In this document: piece after piece, positions 1 to 8,437 of the stretch
Numbering within the stretch: the stretch's first letter is position 1
Layout of the letters: each line of letters begins with the position of its first letter
Source: Parapedobacter flavus
GTDB taxonomy: Bacteria > Bacteroidota > Bacteroidia > Sphingobacteriales > Sphingobacteriaceae
Reading direction: 5' to 3'
Length of the DNA stretch: 64,000 nt
Assembly: GCF_035818675.1 (NCBI RefSeq)
Contig: NZ_JAYKZZ010000007.1
Span: forward strand, 214,506-278,505
Position numbers and translations under genes: made by a program
Notes under the pieces: generated by a model
Database searches by the model: none
What the model was told of the DNA's origin: nothing
What the model saw: only the letters and a program-made list of their open reading frames with translations

Positions 1-164
1 GGGTGGGTAGCGAAGATACCCGAAAAACGAAAGGCACCGGTTTGGGGTTATACATTGTGAAGACCGTGCTTGAGCGGCACCGGGCACAGATTAGCGTGAA
101 AGATAATACGCCGTCGGGTAGTATTTTTGAAGTTATATTTAACAACCATTATGCAACAAACTAA
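1..164 (+). CDS. sensor histidine kinase, C-terminal fragment
   Basis: The reading frame is open from the window edge (frame from base 3) and stops at 162-164. It encodes the last ~53 residues of a HATPase_c domain. The G2 box GTGLGLYIVK is visible near codons 13-22, followed by the usual C-terminal strand (SIFEVIF). The stop overlaps the start of the response regulator by 14 bp, so this is the cognate kinase of an OmpR-type two-component pair. Its sensor part lies outside the window. Confidence 0.85.
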   Translation, partial: VGSEDTRKTKGTGLGLYIVKTVLERHRAQISVKDNTPSGSIFEVIFNNHYATN

Positions 165-867
165 GCAACGCATTCTATTGGTAGAAGATGAGGAGCACCT
201 GTTGGATGCCATCAAACTCAATCTCGAATTGGAAGGTTACCGGGTATCTACCGCTACCGATGGGAAAAAGGCATTGAAGATCTTCAAGGAAGAACGATTC
301 AACTTAGTGATATTGGATGTGATGATTCCGGAGATCGATGGTTTTCAGGTGGCTGAAACCATAAGGCTGCAAAACACCGATGTGCCCATTATGTTCCTTA
401 CGGCCAAAAACAGTAGCGAGGATCGTATTACCGGACTCAAAAAAGGGGCTGACGATTACCTGGTGAAGCCGTTTAATCTGGAAGAGTTGATTTTGCGGGT
501 AGGTATTTTGGTGCGCCGGGGGATGAAGGGCGATGACCTCAAAGAACTCAATTCCTATCAGATTGGCGACAAAACCATATATTTTAATTCTTTTGAACTC
601 CACCAGGCTGATGGGACGGTAACGTCGCTCACCAAAAAAGAAACCATGTTGCTCAAGCTGCTTATCGAGCGCCGAAACGAAGCGGTATCGCGCGAGCAAA
701 TATTGGAAACGGTATGGAACTACGATGTGTACCCTTCTACGCGGACAATCGATAATTTCATCCTCACTTTTCGGAAGTACTTCGAACCCGACCAGAAACA
801 CCCGATATATTTTCATTCCATCCGTGGGGTAGGTTATAAATTTACCGACAATCAGCAGGCATCATGA
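151..867 (+). CDS. OmpR/PhoB-family response regulator
   Basis: This 238-residue regulator has a receiver domain (about residues 6-118) and a winged-helix Trans_reg_C output domain (about 140-232). The acidic pocket is VEDEE at 11-15, the phospho-acceptor is Asp56 in VILDVMIP, and the conserved lysine lies in LVKPF near 106. A TTG 24 bp upstream is also in frame, but ATG 151 matches the normal N-terminus (short lead-in to RILLVEDE). The gene overlaps the kinase stop upstream and the next gene downstream (ATGATGA), so translation is probably coupled. Target genes cannot be read from the sequence; the operon continues into heme biosynthesis. Confidence 0.92.
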   Translation: MQQTKQRILLVEDEEHLLDAIKLNLELEGYRVSTATDGKKALKIFKEERFNLVILDVMIPEIDGFQVAETIRLQNTDVPIMFLTAKNSSEDRITGLKKGADDYLVKPFNLEELILRVGILVRRGMKGDDLKELNSYQIGDKTIYFNSFELHQADGTVTSLTKKETMLLKLLIERRNEAVSREQILETVWNYDVYPSTRTIDNFILTFRKYFEPDQKHPIYFHSIRGVGYKFTDNQQAS

Positions 868-1379
868 TGACCTCCCGGGCACGTGCCATTGTGTTGGTAC
901 TTGCATTGTTTTTGCTGGCTTGGACATTCTACACCGAGGCCTATCAAGTGGCAGCGATGGTGGCCGGCGCTATGGGCTACTTAATTTGGAGCCATTACCG
1001 AGAGGGTACCGTCTTTATCGCCACTCAAGCATTCCAAAAGAAAAATTACGAGAAAGCACGACGGTTGCTGGCAGATATCAACAAACCGGAGTACCTACGT
1101 AAAGGGCGGCGCAATTATTACGAGTTTATGTGCGGCAATATTGCATTGAAGGCGGAAGATTACGACGCGGCCGAGCGGCATTTCCAGATTGCTTCGCGGC
1201 TACCGTTCCGCCGCCCGAACGACAAGGCTATTATTCTGGTCCATTTGGCAAACATCAATCTCCGTAAAAAGGATTATGAAAGGGTGCGGGCCTATGTTGA
1301 ACTAGCGCGCAAATTGGAGGTGACCTCCCGCATCGCACAAATTATCAATAAGATCGAAAACGAAATACCAAAGGAATAA
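864..1379 (+). CDS. small TPR-like inner-membrane protein
   Basis: This 171-residue protein starts with two hydrophobic segments (about residues 7-22 and 27-43), followed by a soluble helical region with TPR character (FQKKNYEKARRLLADI, ALKAEDYDAAERHFQIA, LRKKDYERVRAYVELA). It most likely anchors a short TPR scaffold to the inner membrane. It overlaps the response regulator by 4 bp and lies 2 bp before hemE, so it belongs to the same transcript. No catalytic motif is visible and the specific function is unknown. Confidence 0.7.
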   Translation: MMTSRARAIVLVLALFLLAWTFYTEAYQVAAMVAGAMGYLIWSHYREGTVFIATQAFQKKNYEKARRLLADINKPEYLRKGRRNYYEFMCGNIALKAEDYDAAERHFQIASRLPFRRPNDKAIILVHLANINLRKKDYERVRAYVELARKLEVTSRIAQIINKIENEIPKE

Positions 1380-1381
1380 GC

Positions 1382-2419
1382 GTGACAAATAGACTACAGA
1401 ACGATTTACTCATCCGGGCCGCCTTCTCCCAACCCACCGAGCGACCCCCCGTATGGATGATGCGGCAAGCTGGCCGGTTTATGAAGGAATACTGGGCCAT
1501 CAAAAACAAGTATTCATTTCTCGAGATGTGCAAGACGCCGGAAATTGCCGCCGATGTAACCCTATTGCCGGTGGATTTGCTGGGGGTGGATGCCGCCATT
1601 TTGTTTTCAGATATCCTCGTGACGGGTGAGGCTATGGGCGGGCAGTTAAGCTTTGAACAGGGCGTGGGCCCCCGCTTTGCCAACCCGGTCCGCACGCAGG
1701 CAGATGCAGAGGCGCTGCGCACCGATGTGCTGGACAAGTTACAGTATGTGGGCGATGCTATCCATGTTGTTCAGCAGCGCTTGCAGGGGCGCATTCCGCT
1801 CATCGGGTTTGCCGGCGCACCGTTTACCGTGCTGAGTTATCTTGTAGAAGGTGGCTCGTCGCGCGATTTCAAGCGCACCAAGCTGCTGCTCAATAACGAG
1901 CCTGAGCTGGCGCACCTTATTTTACAAAAAATTGCCGACGTGACAGTCGATTACCTCAATATGCAGATCGCTGCCGGGGTAAATGCGGTACAGTTGTTCG
2001 ACAGTTGGGCCCAAGCGCTTTCGTGGGGCGATTACCAAACATTTGCCCATGCGTATAATGTGCAGATTATTTCCAAGCTCGACAGGAAGGATATTCCCGT
2101 TATTTCCTTTTGTAAGGGCAGTTCGGTGTTTGCACCGCTTATGGCAGAAGCCGGCCCCGATGTAGTTTCCGTGGATTGGAATGCGGATTTGCGCAATGTC
2201 AAAGATAGCTTACCACAGGGCGTGGCGGTGCAGGGTAATCTAGATCCGTTTGTTTTATATGCCGATAAAAAGGTCATCAAGGAAAAGATACTACGCTTGT
2301 TTGAGCGCATGCGTGGGCAGGACGGGTTTATCTTCAATTTAGGCCATGGTATCATGCCCGACATCCCATTCGATAACGTAAAATACGCGTTTGAGGTGGT
2401 GAAAGAGTTTAGGTATTAG
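1382..2419 (+). CDS. hemE: uroporphyrinogen decarboxylase
   Basis: A 345-residue cytosolic enzyme that decarboxylates the four acetate side chains of uroporphyrinogen III to give coproporphyrinogen III. The substrate-binding signature PVWMMRQAGRFMKEY is at about residues 20-34, the second signature GFAGAPFTVLSYLVEG at about 141-156, and the C-terminal HGIMPDIPFDNV is present. Length is normal for the family. The start is GTG, 2 bp after the upstream stop. hemJ follows, which supports the heme role. Confidence 0.96.
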   Translation: MTNRLQNDLLIRAAFSQPTERPPVWMMRQAGRFMKEYWAIKNKYSFLEMCKTPEIAADVTLLPVDLLGVDAAILFSDILVTGEAMGGQLSFEQGVGPRFANPVRTQADAEALRTDVLDKLQYVGDAIHVVQQRLQGRIPLIGFAGAPFTVLSYLVEGGSSRDFKRTKLLLNNEPELAHLILQKIADVTVDYLNMQIAAGVNAVQLFDSWAQALSWGDYQTFAHAYNVQIISKLDRKDIPVISFCKGSSVFAPLMAEAGPDVVSVDWNADLRNVKDSLPQGVAVQGNLDPFVLYADKKVIKEKILRLFERMRGQDGFIFNLGHGIMPDIPFDNVKYAFEVVKEFRY

Positions 2420-2442
2420 ATTTTACCCTTTACGTTGGTTCC

Positions 2443-2979
2443 ATGCTGTATCTCTACGCGAAAGCCATACACATCATCTTCGTTATCTGCTGGATGGCCG
2501 GGCTGTTTTATATGGTGCGGCTGTTTATCTACCATACGGAGGCAAAGCAGAAGCCGGCGACGGAATATGAGGTGCTGCATCGGCAGTTTGTGGTGATGGA
2601 GCGCAAGCTATGGTGGATCATTACCACACCTGCCATGTACCTCACGGTAGGGGCGGGACTCGTGATGCTCTATGTTAACCCGGCACTTTTACAGGCCGGG
2701 TGGATGCACGTGAAGCTGACCTTCGTGCTCGGCTTGGTGGGGTACCACTTCGTATGCCAGCGCGTGATGTTCAACCTGCGTACCGAAGTGAATACGTGGA
2801 CTTCCACACGGCTGCGCTTATGGAACGAACTGGCTACGGTGCTGCTGTTTGCCATTGTTTTTGTGGTGGTGCTCAAAAGCACCATCAACTGGATCTACGG
2901 GGTGGTGGGCTTGCTGCTGTTCGGTGTGATGCTGATGGTTGCCGTGAAGCTCTATAAGAAAATCAGGGAGCGGGGGTAG
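2443..2979 (+). CDS. hemJ: HemJ-type protoporphyrinogen IX oxidase
   Basis: A 178-residue polytopic membrane protein of the HemJ (UPF0093) family, which oxidises protoporphyrinogen IX to protoporphyrin IX in bacteria that lack HemG/HemY. The N-terminal hallmark (YAKAIHIIFVICWMAGLFYMVRLF) carries the conserved histidine and tryptophan, and four membrane helices can be read. It lies 23 bp after hemE. The name rests on the N-terminal motif and the neighbour. The 21-bp repeat array begins 17 bp after its stop. Confidence 0.88.
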   Translation: MLYLYAKAIHIIFVICWMAGLFYMVRLFIYHTEAKQKPATEYEVLHRQFVVMERKLWWIITTPAMYLTVGAGLVMLYVNPALLQAGWMHVKLTFVLGLVGYHFVCQRVMFNLRTEVNTWTSTRLRLWNELATVLLFAIVFVVVLKSTINWIYGVVGLLLFGVMLMVAVKLYKKIRERG

Positions 2980-2996
2980 TAGATTGCAGCGGCTTG

Positions 2997-3437
2997 GCTC
3001 ATGAGCGGAGCGCTGTTGCTAACGAGCAAAACTTTTCCGCTCATAAGCAAAGCTTTATTGCTAATGAGCAAAACTATTCAGCTCATGAGCAAAGCCTTAT
3101 GGCTAATGAGCAAAACATGAGAGCTCATGAGCGAAGCCTTATTGCTAATGAGCAAAACTATTCAGCTCATGAGCAAAGCCTTATTGCTAATGAGCAAAAC
3201 TTTAAAGCTCATAAGCAAAGCTTTATTGCTAATGAGCAAAACTTTTCAGCTCATGAGCGAAGCCTTATTGCTAATGAGCAAAACTTTTCCGCTCATAAGC
3301 AAAGCTTTATTGCTAATGAGCAAAACTTTTCAGCTCATGAGCAAAGCCTTATTGCTAATGAGCAAAACTTTTCAGCTCATGAGCAAAGCCTTATTGCTAA
3401 TGAGCAAAACTTTATAGCTCATGAGCATAGCGTGGTA
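2997..3437. repeat. array of 21 tandem 21-bp monomers, alternating A/B types
   Basis: The array holds 21 monomers of exactly 21 bp with no length variation. Type A begins GCTCATGAGC (a perfect 10-bp palindrome) and type B begins GCTAATGAGC; they alternate strictly to give a 42-bp higher-order unit. A type A variant, GCTCATAAGC, occurs at 3039, 3207 and 3291; two of these follow a TTTTCC-ending B monomer, which suggests block duplication. A degenerate monomer follows at 3438. The array fills the space between hemJ (+) and the aldehyde dehydrogenase (-). Open frames across it arise because 21 is a multiple of 3. Most differences between monomers change the amino acid, so I do not call a protein. 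Confidence 0.95.
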
Positions 3438-3448
3438 GTTAATACGGA

Positions 3449-4879
3449 TTACTCATTAAAAGAGAGGTATTTGATTTCCGTGTATTCATCCAGCCCATGC
3501 TTAGAGCCTTCGCGGCCGATGCCGGACTGCTTGACCCCACCAAATGGCGCAACCGCATTGGAAACCAATCCCGTGTTGATGCCTACCATACCCGATTCTA
3601 GCTGCTCGGCTATCCGCCAGCATCGGTTTACATCCCGACTGTAAAAATAAGCTGCCAAGCCGAATTCGGTATCGTTTGCCTTGGCGACACCCGCTGCTTC
3701 GGTCTTGAAGCGAAACAGCGCACACACCGGGCCGAACGTCTCTTCATGGGCTATCAGTGAAGATGAGACTACATCCGCCAGCACCGTAGGCTGATAGAAT
3801 AGGCCTTTCTTTACCTTACCACCAGTAAGGAGCTCAGCTCCGCCGTCGATGGCATCTTTCACATGTGCTTTAACTTTCTCCAGTCCGTCTTTGCTGATGA
3901 GCGGTCCTACATCCACTTCCTCATCGAGACCGTTACCGGTTTTTAGTTTCCTAACGGCCGCAGTTAATTTTTTGGCAAATGCATCAAAGGCGCCATCCTG
4001 CACGTAGAATCGGTTAACGGCCACACACGTTTGACCCGAGTTGCGGAATTTGGCCGTGATTGCCCCCTTCACAGCGGCATCGATGTCCGCATCGTCAAAT
4101 ACGAGGAACGGTGCATTTCCACCCAGTTCGAGCGAAACCTTTTTAATGGTGCCGGCGGCATTGGCCATGAGTGTACGGCCCACTTCCGTAGACCCGGTAA
4201 ACGATATCTTCCGTACGAGCGCATTGGTGGTGAGCTCCTCGCCCATGCCTTTGCTATCCTTGCCCGTTATCACATTAAATACACCGGATGGGAAGCCCGC
4301 TTCGTGTGCCAAACGAGCCAACGCCAACGCGGTCAGTGGCGTTTGTGAAGCCGGTCGTAACACCACGGTGCAGCCGCTGGCTAAGGCGGGGGCCACTTTC
4401 CGGGTAATCATGGCGAGTGGGAAGTTCCATGGGGTAATGGCGGCGACAACCCCTACGGGCTGGCGGATGGTGATGAGCCGTTGGCCAGCTTTGGTGGCGG
4501 GTATGGTTTCACCATAGGCACGTTTGGCTTCTTCGGCAAACCACTCGACGAAAGAAGAACCGTAGTCTACCTCGGCGAAGCTCTCGCGCAGCGGCTTGCC
4601 GCTCTCCATGGTCATGGTGCGTGCCAGGACTTCCCGATGTGCCACGATGAGCTCGTACCATTTCCGCACCATGCGGCTGCGCTGGGTTGCGTCCGTGTTT
4701 CGCCAATCGGCCCATGCCTCGTGCGCGTAATCGATCGCCTTTTTGCAGTCGGCCCTGGTAAGATCCGGAACGACTGCGATGGTATCGCCCGTGGCGGGGT
4801 TAATAACGTCGAATTTTTTGCGGCCTGCGAAGAATTTGCCGTTGATGTAGGCCTGGCCTGGTGGTGATTTTAATGTCAT
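3449..4879 (-). CDS. gabD: NAD(P)-dependent succinate-semialdehyde dehydrogenase family protein
   Basis: A 476-residue aldehyde dehydrogenase-superfamily enzyme, probably oxidising succinate semialdehyde to succinate in the cytosol. Visible motifs are the cofactor-binding ITPWNFPLAM (about 148-157), the FTGSTEVG loop (227-234), general base Glu251 in LELGGNAP and catalytic Cys285 in SGQTCVAVNR. Full length. A TTG two codons upstream is in frame; ATG at 4879 is preferred. Its stop lies 12 bp from the repeat array, and it has no operon partner. Substrate specificity within the GabD/SSADH group is inferred from overall resemblance. Confidence 0.85.
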   Translation of the reverse strand: MTLKSPPGQAYINGKFFAGRKKFDVINPATGDTIAVVPDLTRADCKKAIDYAHEAWADWRNTDATQRSRMVRKWYELIVAHREVLARTMTMESGKPLRESFAEVDYGSSFVEWFAEEAKRAYGETIPATKAGQRLITIRQPVGVVAAITPWNFPLAMITRKVAPALASGCTVVLRPASQTPLTALALARLAHEAGFPSGVFNVITGKDSKGMGEELTTNALVRKISFTGSTEVGRTLMANAAGTIKKVSLELGGNAPFLVFDDADIDAAVKGAITAKFRNSGQTCVAVNRFYVQDGAFDAFAKKLTAAVRKLKTGNGLDEEVDVGPLISKDGLEKVKAHVKDAIDGGAELLTGGKVKKGLFYQPTVLADVVSSSLIAHEETFGPVCALFRFKTEAAGVAKANDTEFGLAAYFYSRDVNRCWRIAEQLESGMVGINTGLVSNAVAPFGGVKQSGIGREGSKHGLDEYTEIKYLSFNE

Positions 4880-4948
4880 AGCCAAAATATAAATCCAGTC
4901 AATTATATCAACAACGACCTTTCACTAAGGTTTTGATCGGTTGCATTG

Positions 4949-5782
4949 TCACTTCCGCAGGATTTTCAGGAAGATTGGCGGAATCAAGTCCTTGACGAAT
5001 TGCCTGACTGGATTAGGGCGGGGCTGGTCATGATTTACAAGTTCGTCTCCCGCATGCCCTTCGCGCGCTTTGAAGATGGTACTGTGCTGGGTCAAGCCCT
5101 CGTCAACCTCTTCTTTGGGCCGACCGTTGGAATAATAATAGAGCGCCAAGGATTTTCGGCTACGGTCTTCTGGGCAGTCGAGCGGATTGGGGTGGCCATG
5201 GTAGGAAAACGTTGTGGTAGAAAAAACCGCCAATGTATTAAATTCAGGGAGGATTTTCTTTTCGCAACGGGTCATCGACTTGTCCCAAAGCTCGAAATGT
5301 CCACCATACGCTTCTTGCCAGTCCTTGTTGAGATATACCAAAGCGTTGATTCGCCTGTCTAACTTCAATATGGGATGCTTGTTGAAATCGGCGTGGATTT
5401 TCAATAACCCGCCCCGTTTGATTTCATGCAATCCGCCGCCCACGAAATATGGATCACCGATTAACGGTTCCCGGATGCCGGTGAGTTGTTGCAGGAATTC
5501 GAGGAAGGGCTGTGAGTTGAGAAAATGCATGAATCGTTTGGTCTCCTCACCAAACGGATGTTCGCCTTTTCCACCCAGTTTTTTTTCATTTGGATTGTCA
5601 AATTTCACAGCGTCTTTTTGGGCCAAGTCTGGAAACTCCCCCAGTACCTTTTCTAATATATCGGGATTAAAAAAGTCCTTGAAATAGATGTTGGGGAAAG
5701 GCGATGCGTGTGCATATTGGTCCGCATGGTCGCTAGCAACAGTTGGCAAATTCAAGTATTGCTCATTGATATAACGCGTCAT
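4949..5782 (-). CDS. 2OG-Fe(II) oxygenase-type protein
   Basis: This 277-residue protein resembles prolyl-4-hydroxylase-like 2-oxoglutarate/Fe(II) dioxygenases. A likely iron triad is His130-x-Asp132 (KIHADF) and a distal histidine in TFSYHGHP (195 or 197), with a 2OG-binding arginine in RSRKSLALYYY (207-209). The N-terminal part (SPFPNIYFKDFF) is typical of the group. It is transcribed divergently from the polysaccharide operon, 204 bp away, so its substrate could be a glycan, a cell-surface peptide or a small molecule. The context does not decide this. Confidence 0.75.
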   Translation of the reverse strand: MTRYINEQYLNLPTVASDHADQYAHASPFPNIYFKDFFNPDILEKVLGEFPDLAQKDAVKFDNPNEKKLGGKGEHPFGEETKRFMHFLNSQPFLEFLQQLTGIREPLIGDPYFVGGGLHEIKRGGLLKIHADFNKHPILKLDRRINALVYLNKDWQEAYGGHFELWDKSMTRCEKKILPEFNTLAVFSTTTFSYHGHPNPLDCPEDRSRKSLALYYYSNGRPKEEVDEGLTQHSTIFKAREGHAGDELVNHDQPRPNPVRQFVKDLIPPIFLKILRK

Positions 5783-5851
5783 TTGTAGTTATTTAAACAA
5801 TATGTGGCGCTAGTTATGCCAGTTGGGGTGGAACGTTCGCGCTTTCATGGT

Positions 5852-5869
5852 CAAACTTAGAAAAGTTTG
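5852..5869. promoter_or_regulatory. 7-bp perfect inverted repeat in the divergent intergenic region
   Basis: CAAACTT-AGAA-AAGTTTG lies between the oxygenase gene (-) and the polysaccharide flippase (+). It could be an operator or a short hairpin. No clear -7/-33 promoter pair was found beside it. Confidence 0.3.
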
Positions 5870-5986
5870 TGGTCCAAAACAAACATTTTCAATTGCCTAC
5901 CAAGCGTTGAAAATAGACATTTCGATGAATTCTACCAAAATAAACGTTTCTTTGCAAGACATAACATTCGATGTCCGAAATAGAAA

Positions 5987-7522
5987 TTGAAACGGAAAAC
6001 AATCATATTATTCATCCTCCGGTTTACCAAGTTAGCTTTTTCTGTAATCGGATTATCATTAGCGGCCAAATACTTTGGTGTTTCTTTAGATCGCGACATG
6101 TGGCTCATTGCCCTAAACTGCATTGTGGTAGTCAATTTAGCGGTTTGGGGCCCGATTAATGAAACGTTCAGAGCTAAATTTATCATCCTTAGGGAAGAAC
6201 AAGGCGAAAAGCGTGTTTTGGAGCGAGCTCGGTCATTGCTGGCGGTTACGCTGATCGTTACCTTGGTCCTCATTGGGTGTTTGTTTGCATTCCCGTATCC
6301 GATTGCGCGCTTGCTTGCACCCGCTTATGGGGATGAGCAGATTGCTGCATTGGTGTTGATGCTGCTGGTTGTTACCCCGTCCTTGTTGTTTGATCAATTC
6401 AGCCAGCTGGGTATTAGTATACTCAATGCCTACAATTCTTTTTTTGTGCCCGAAATCTCCAATTGTGTCGCAGCTTTGGTCAATGTCGTCAGCATGGTTC
6501 TATTGGCTCCCCACATCGGCATCTATGCATTGGCGGTCTCCTATTATATTGGTTTGGTGTTGATGCTTTCGCTCGTGGGCTATGAAGTATACTTACGGAA
6601 AGTGCCTATTTTCTCAGGAGGTATAAGGATAAAGCTAGGAGATTTCAAGCCATTTTTTATTTATGCATTACCCTTCTTTATCCCTTATTTTTTTATTCAA
6701 GTCAATTTCCTTGTGGAGAAGTCCTTGGGAAACCTATTGGGCGAAGGGGTGGTTTCGATACTTGATTATTCGCGTAAGTTTGTAGATATCCCCATCAATG
6801 TACTGACCAGTGTATTGCTTACCATGCTGGTGCCGGTATTGTCCAGTCGGTTTGCGAAGCGCGACCCTGTGGGTTTTTTGGCCGACTTTAAGCAAATTTA
6901 CCAATTCGGCTTTCTCATTGTCACAGCGCTGATTGCATTGCTATGCACCTCGGCCGAAGAATTGATAGGGATAATCTTGTATCATAAAGAACAAATGTCG
7001 TTCGAGGCCATCCTGAAAATCAGTGACCTGGCTATTTATTATGCATGGTCAGCCTTGGTCAATTTTTTCTATATTATATTTGGATTGGCCCTGCTAGCAA
7101 CGAATAAGGGCAAAATTTATGCTTTTTTTGGGGTGCTTGCCCAGCTGATTATGATCGGGTTGAATTTTTTGTATTACCAGACATTCGGCGTATACACATT
7201 TCCGCTCACCTTCATCGTGGCGCACAGTGTTTCCGCTGCGGCATTATTTGTTTATTTTCCCTATCCGCACCGGCGCAGCCTTTTTGCGGTTACGTTGAAG
7301 TACCTCATTTACCTGGTTACGGTAGCGGTGGGAAGCTACTTGCTGACGGGGCTTATTCCGCATAGCGTAGGTAACTACATGGTATTTATTGCCAACGGCA
7401 GTATCATTTTGATCAGTATGTTGACTTTGCTGTTTATATTGCGTCTGGAAGAGCGGCTGTTTGTGGTGCAGTATTGGCAAAAGGCGGTGGGTTTAATCCA
7501 AAAAAGCAGATCAAGAAAATAG
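5987..7522 (+). CDS. polysaccharide/lipid-linked oligosaccharide flippase (Wzx/MurJ-like)
   Basis: A 511-residue membrane protein with about 12-14 hydrophobic segments and the MOP/MviN layout: an N-terminal helix pair with LAAKYFGVSLDRDMWLIA, a long membrane core and a short basic C-terminus. It probably flips undecaprenyl-linked oligosaccharide across the inner membrane. The proposed start is TTG 5987 because no in-frame ATG precedes the first helix. It is the first gene of an operon of eleven genes ending with the chain-length protein. MurJ itself is not excluded, but the surrounding glycosyltransferases favour a Wzx role. Confidence 0.82.
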   Translation: MKRKTIILFILRFTKLAFSVIGLSLAAKYFGVSLDRDMWLIALNCIVVVNLAVWGPINETFRAKFIILREEQGEKRVLERARSLLAVTLIVTLVLIGCLFAFPYPIARLLAPAYGDEQIAALVLMLLVVTPSLLFDQFSQLGISILNAYNSFFVPEISNCVAALVNVVSMVLLAPHIGIYALAVSYYIGLVLMLSLVGYEVYLRKVPIFSGGIRIKLGDFKPFFIYALPFFIPYFFIQVNFLVEKSLGNLLGEGVVSILDYSRKFVDIPINVLTSVLLTMLVPVLSSRFAKRDPVGFLADFKQIYQFGFLIVTALIALLCTSAEELIGIILYHKEQMSFEAILKISDLAIYYAWSALVNFFYIIFGLALLATNKGKIYAFFGVLAQLIMIGLNFLYYQTFGVYTFPLTFIVAHSVSAAALFVYFPYPHRRSLFAVTLKYLIYLVTVAVGSYLLTGLIPHSVGNYMVFIANGSIILISMLTLLFILRLEERLFVVQYWQKAVGLIQKSRSRK

Positions 7523-7529
7523 GGGAGAC

Positions 7530-8426
7530 ATGGCGGACGTAACGGTATCCTTTATCATTGTCAATTTCCGTACGCCGGATTTGGTGCTGCACTGTATCGC
7601 GTCAATTCGCGAACATACCAACACGCAATCTTATGAGGTCATTGTTATTGACAATGCATCGGGGGATGACTCGGCAGAGAAATTGGCGAGCGTACCGGGT
7701 GTAACGTTGGTGGCCAATGCGAAAAATGTAGGTTTCGGAGCGGCGAATAATCAAGGTGCGAAGGTGGCGCACGGAAGATACCTGTTTTTTCTCAACTCAG
7801 ATACGCTACTGTTATGCGATGCTGCCGATAGATTTGTTCCGTTTATGGACCGTCCGGATAATGCCCATGTGGGCTGTTGTGGCGGTGATCTGCTAGATGA
7901 AAAGATGGAAAAACAAGCCTCATATGGCAATTTCCCCTCGCTTATGGGGATAATTTTCGAGATTGGCCTTCACCGGTTTTTCCGGCGGAAGTTTAAAGAG
8001 GAGTTTTCGATAGGTGTTAAAAATGAGCGCTCCCAGGAACGGGCCGTTGATTATGTATCGGGAGCCGATATGTTTGTTAGGAGGGAATTATTCGACAAGT
8101 TGGGCGGATTTGACGCTGATTTTTTCCTTTATTTTGAAGAAACAGAGTTTGCATATCGGATGAAAAAGGCGGGATATCTCTCCATGTTGTTGCCGGCGGT
8201 CCAGATTGTCCATCTCGAAGGGGCTTCGCACCAAACGAGGGCGCTGATGAGTCTGGTAAAGGCGAAGTATTTCGAGTCCAGTCGGCTTAAATTTTTCCGA
8301 AAAACCAAAGGTGCCGCTACAGCGCTATCGGTAAAGGTTCTACTGGCTACGCAGGCGCTGGTAAGGGCATGCTGGCACCGCGACCGTTATTACCTTAAAC
8401 TATTTCGTATACTTGTAAAATCGTGA
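7530..8426 (+). CDS. GT2-family glycosyltransferase (rhamnosyltransferase-like)
   Basis: A 298-residue GT-A fold protein. The nucleotide-sugar site is seen in SFIIVNFRTPDLV (about 6-18), VIDNASGDDS (38-47) and the metal-binding FFLNSDT (about 83-89). The acceptor-side motif VSGADMFVRRELFDKLGGFDADFFLYFEETEF (near 175) is typical of WbbL-like rhamnosyltransferases. It starts 7 bp after the flippase with a good GGGGAG ribosome-binding site. The sugar transferred is not determinable here. Confidence 0.88.
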   Translation: MADVTVSFIIVNFRTPDLVLHCIASIREHTNTQSYEVIVIDNASGDDSAEKLASVPGVTLVANAKNVGFGAANNQGAKVAHGRYLFFLNSDTLLLCDAADRFVPFMDRPDNAHVGCCGGDLLDEKMEKQASYGNFPSLMGIIFEIGLHRFFRRKFKEEFSIGVKNERSQERAVDYVSGADMFVRRELFDKLGGFDADFFLYFEETEFAYRMKKAGYLSMLLPAVQIVHLEGASHQTRALMSLVKAKYFESSRLKFFRKTKGAATALSVKVLLATQALVRACWHRDRYYLKLFRILVKS

Positions 8427-8437
8427 CTGAGCTACGC

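Noticed and set aside
2997..3437. CRISPR array
   Set aside because: Monomers are directly adjacent with no unique spacers and no cas genes are nearby.
2994..3644. Open frame of about 216 codons across the first repeat array
   Set aside because: It exists because the monomer is 21 bp and stop-free. It starts with TTG, has no promoter, its variants are mostly non-synonymous, and its end is antisense to the dehydrogenase gene.
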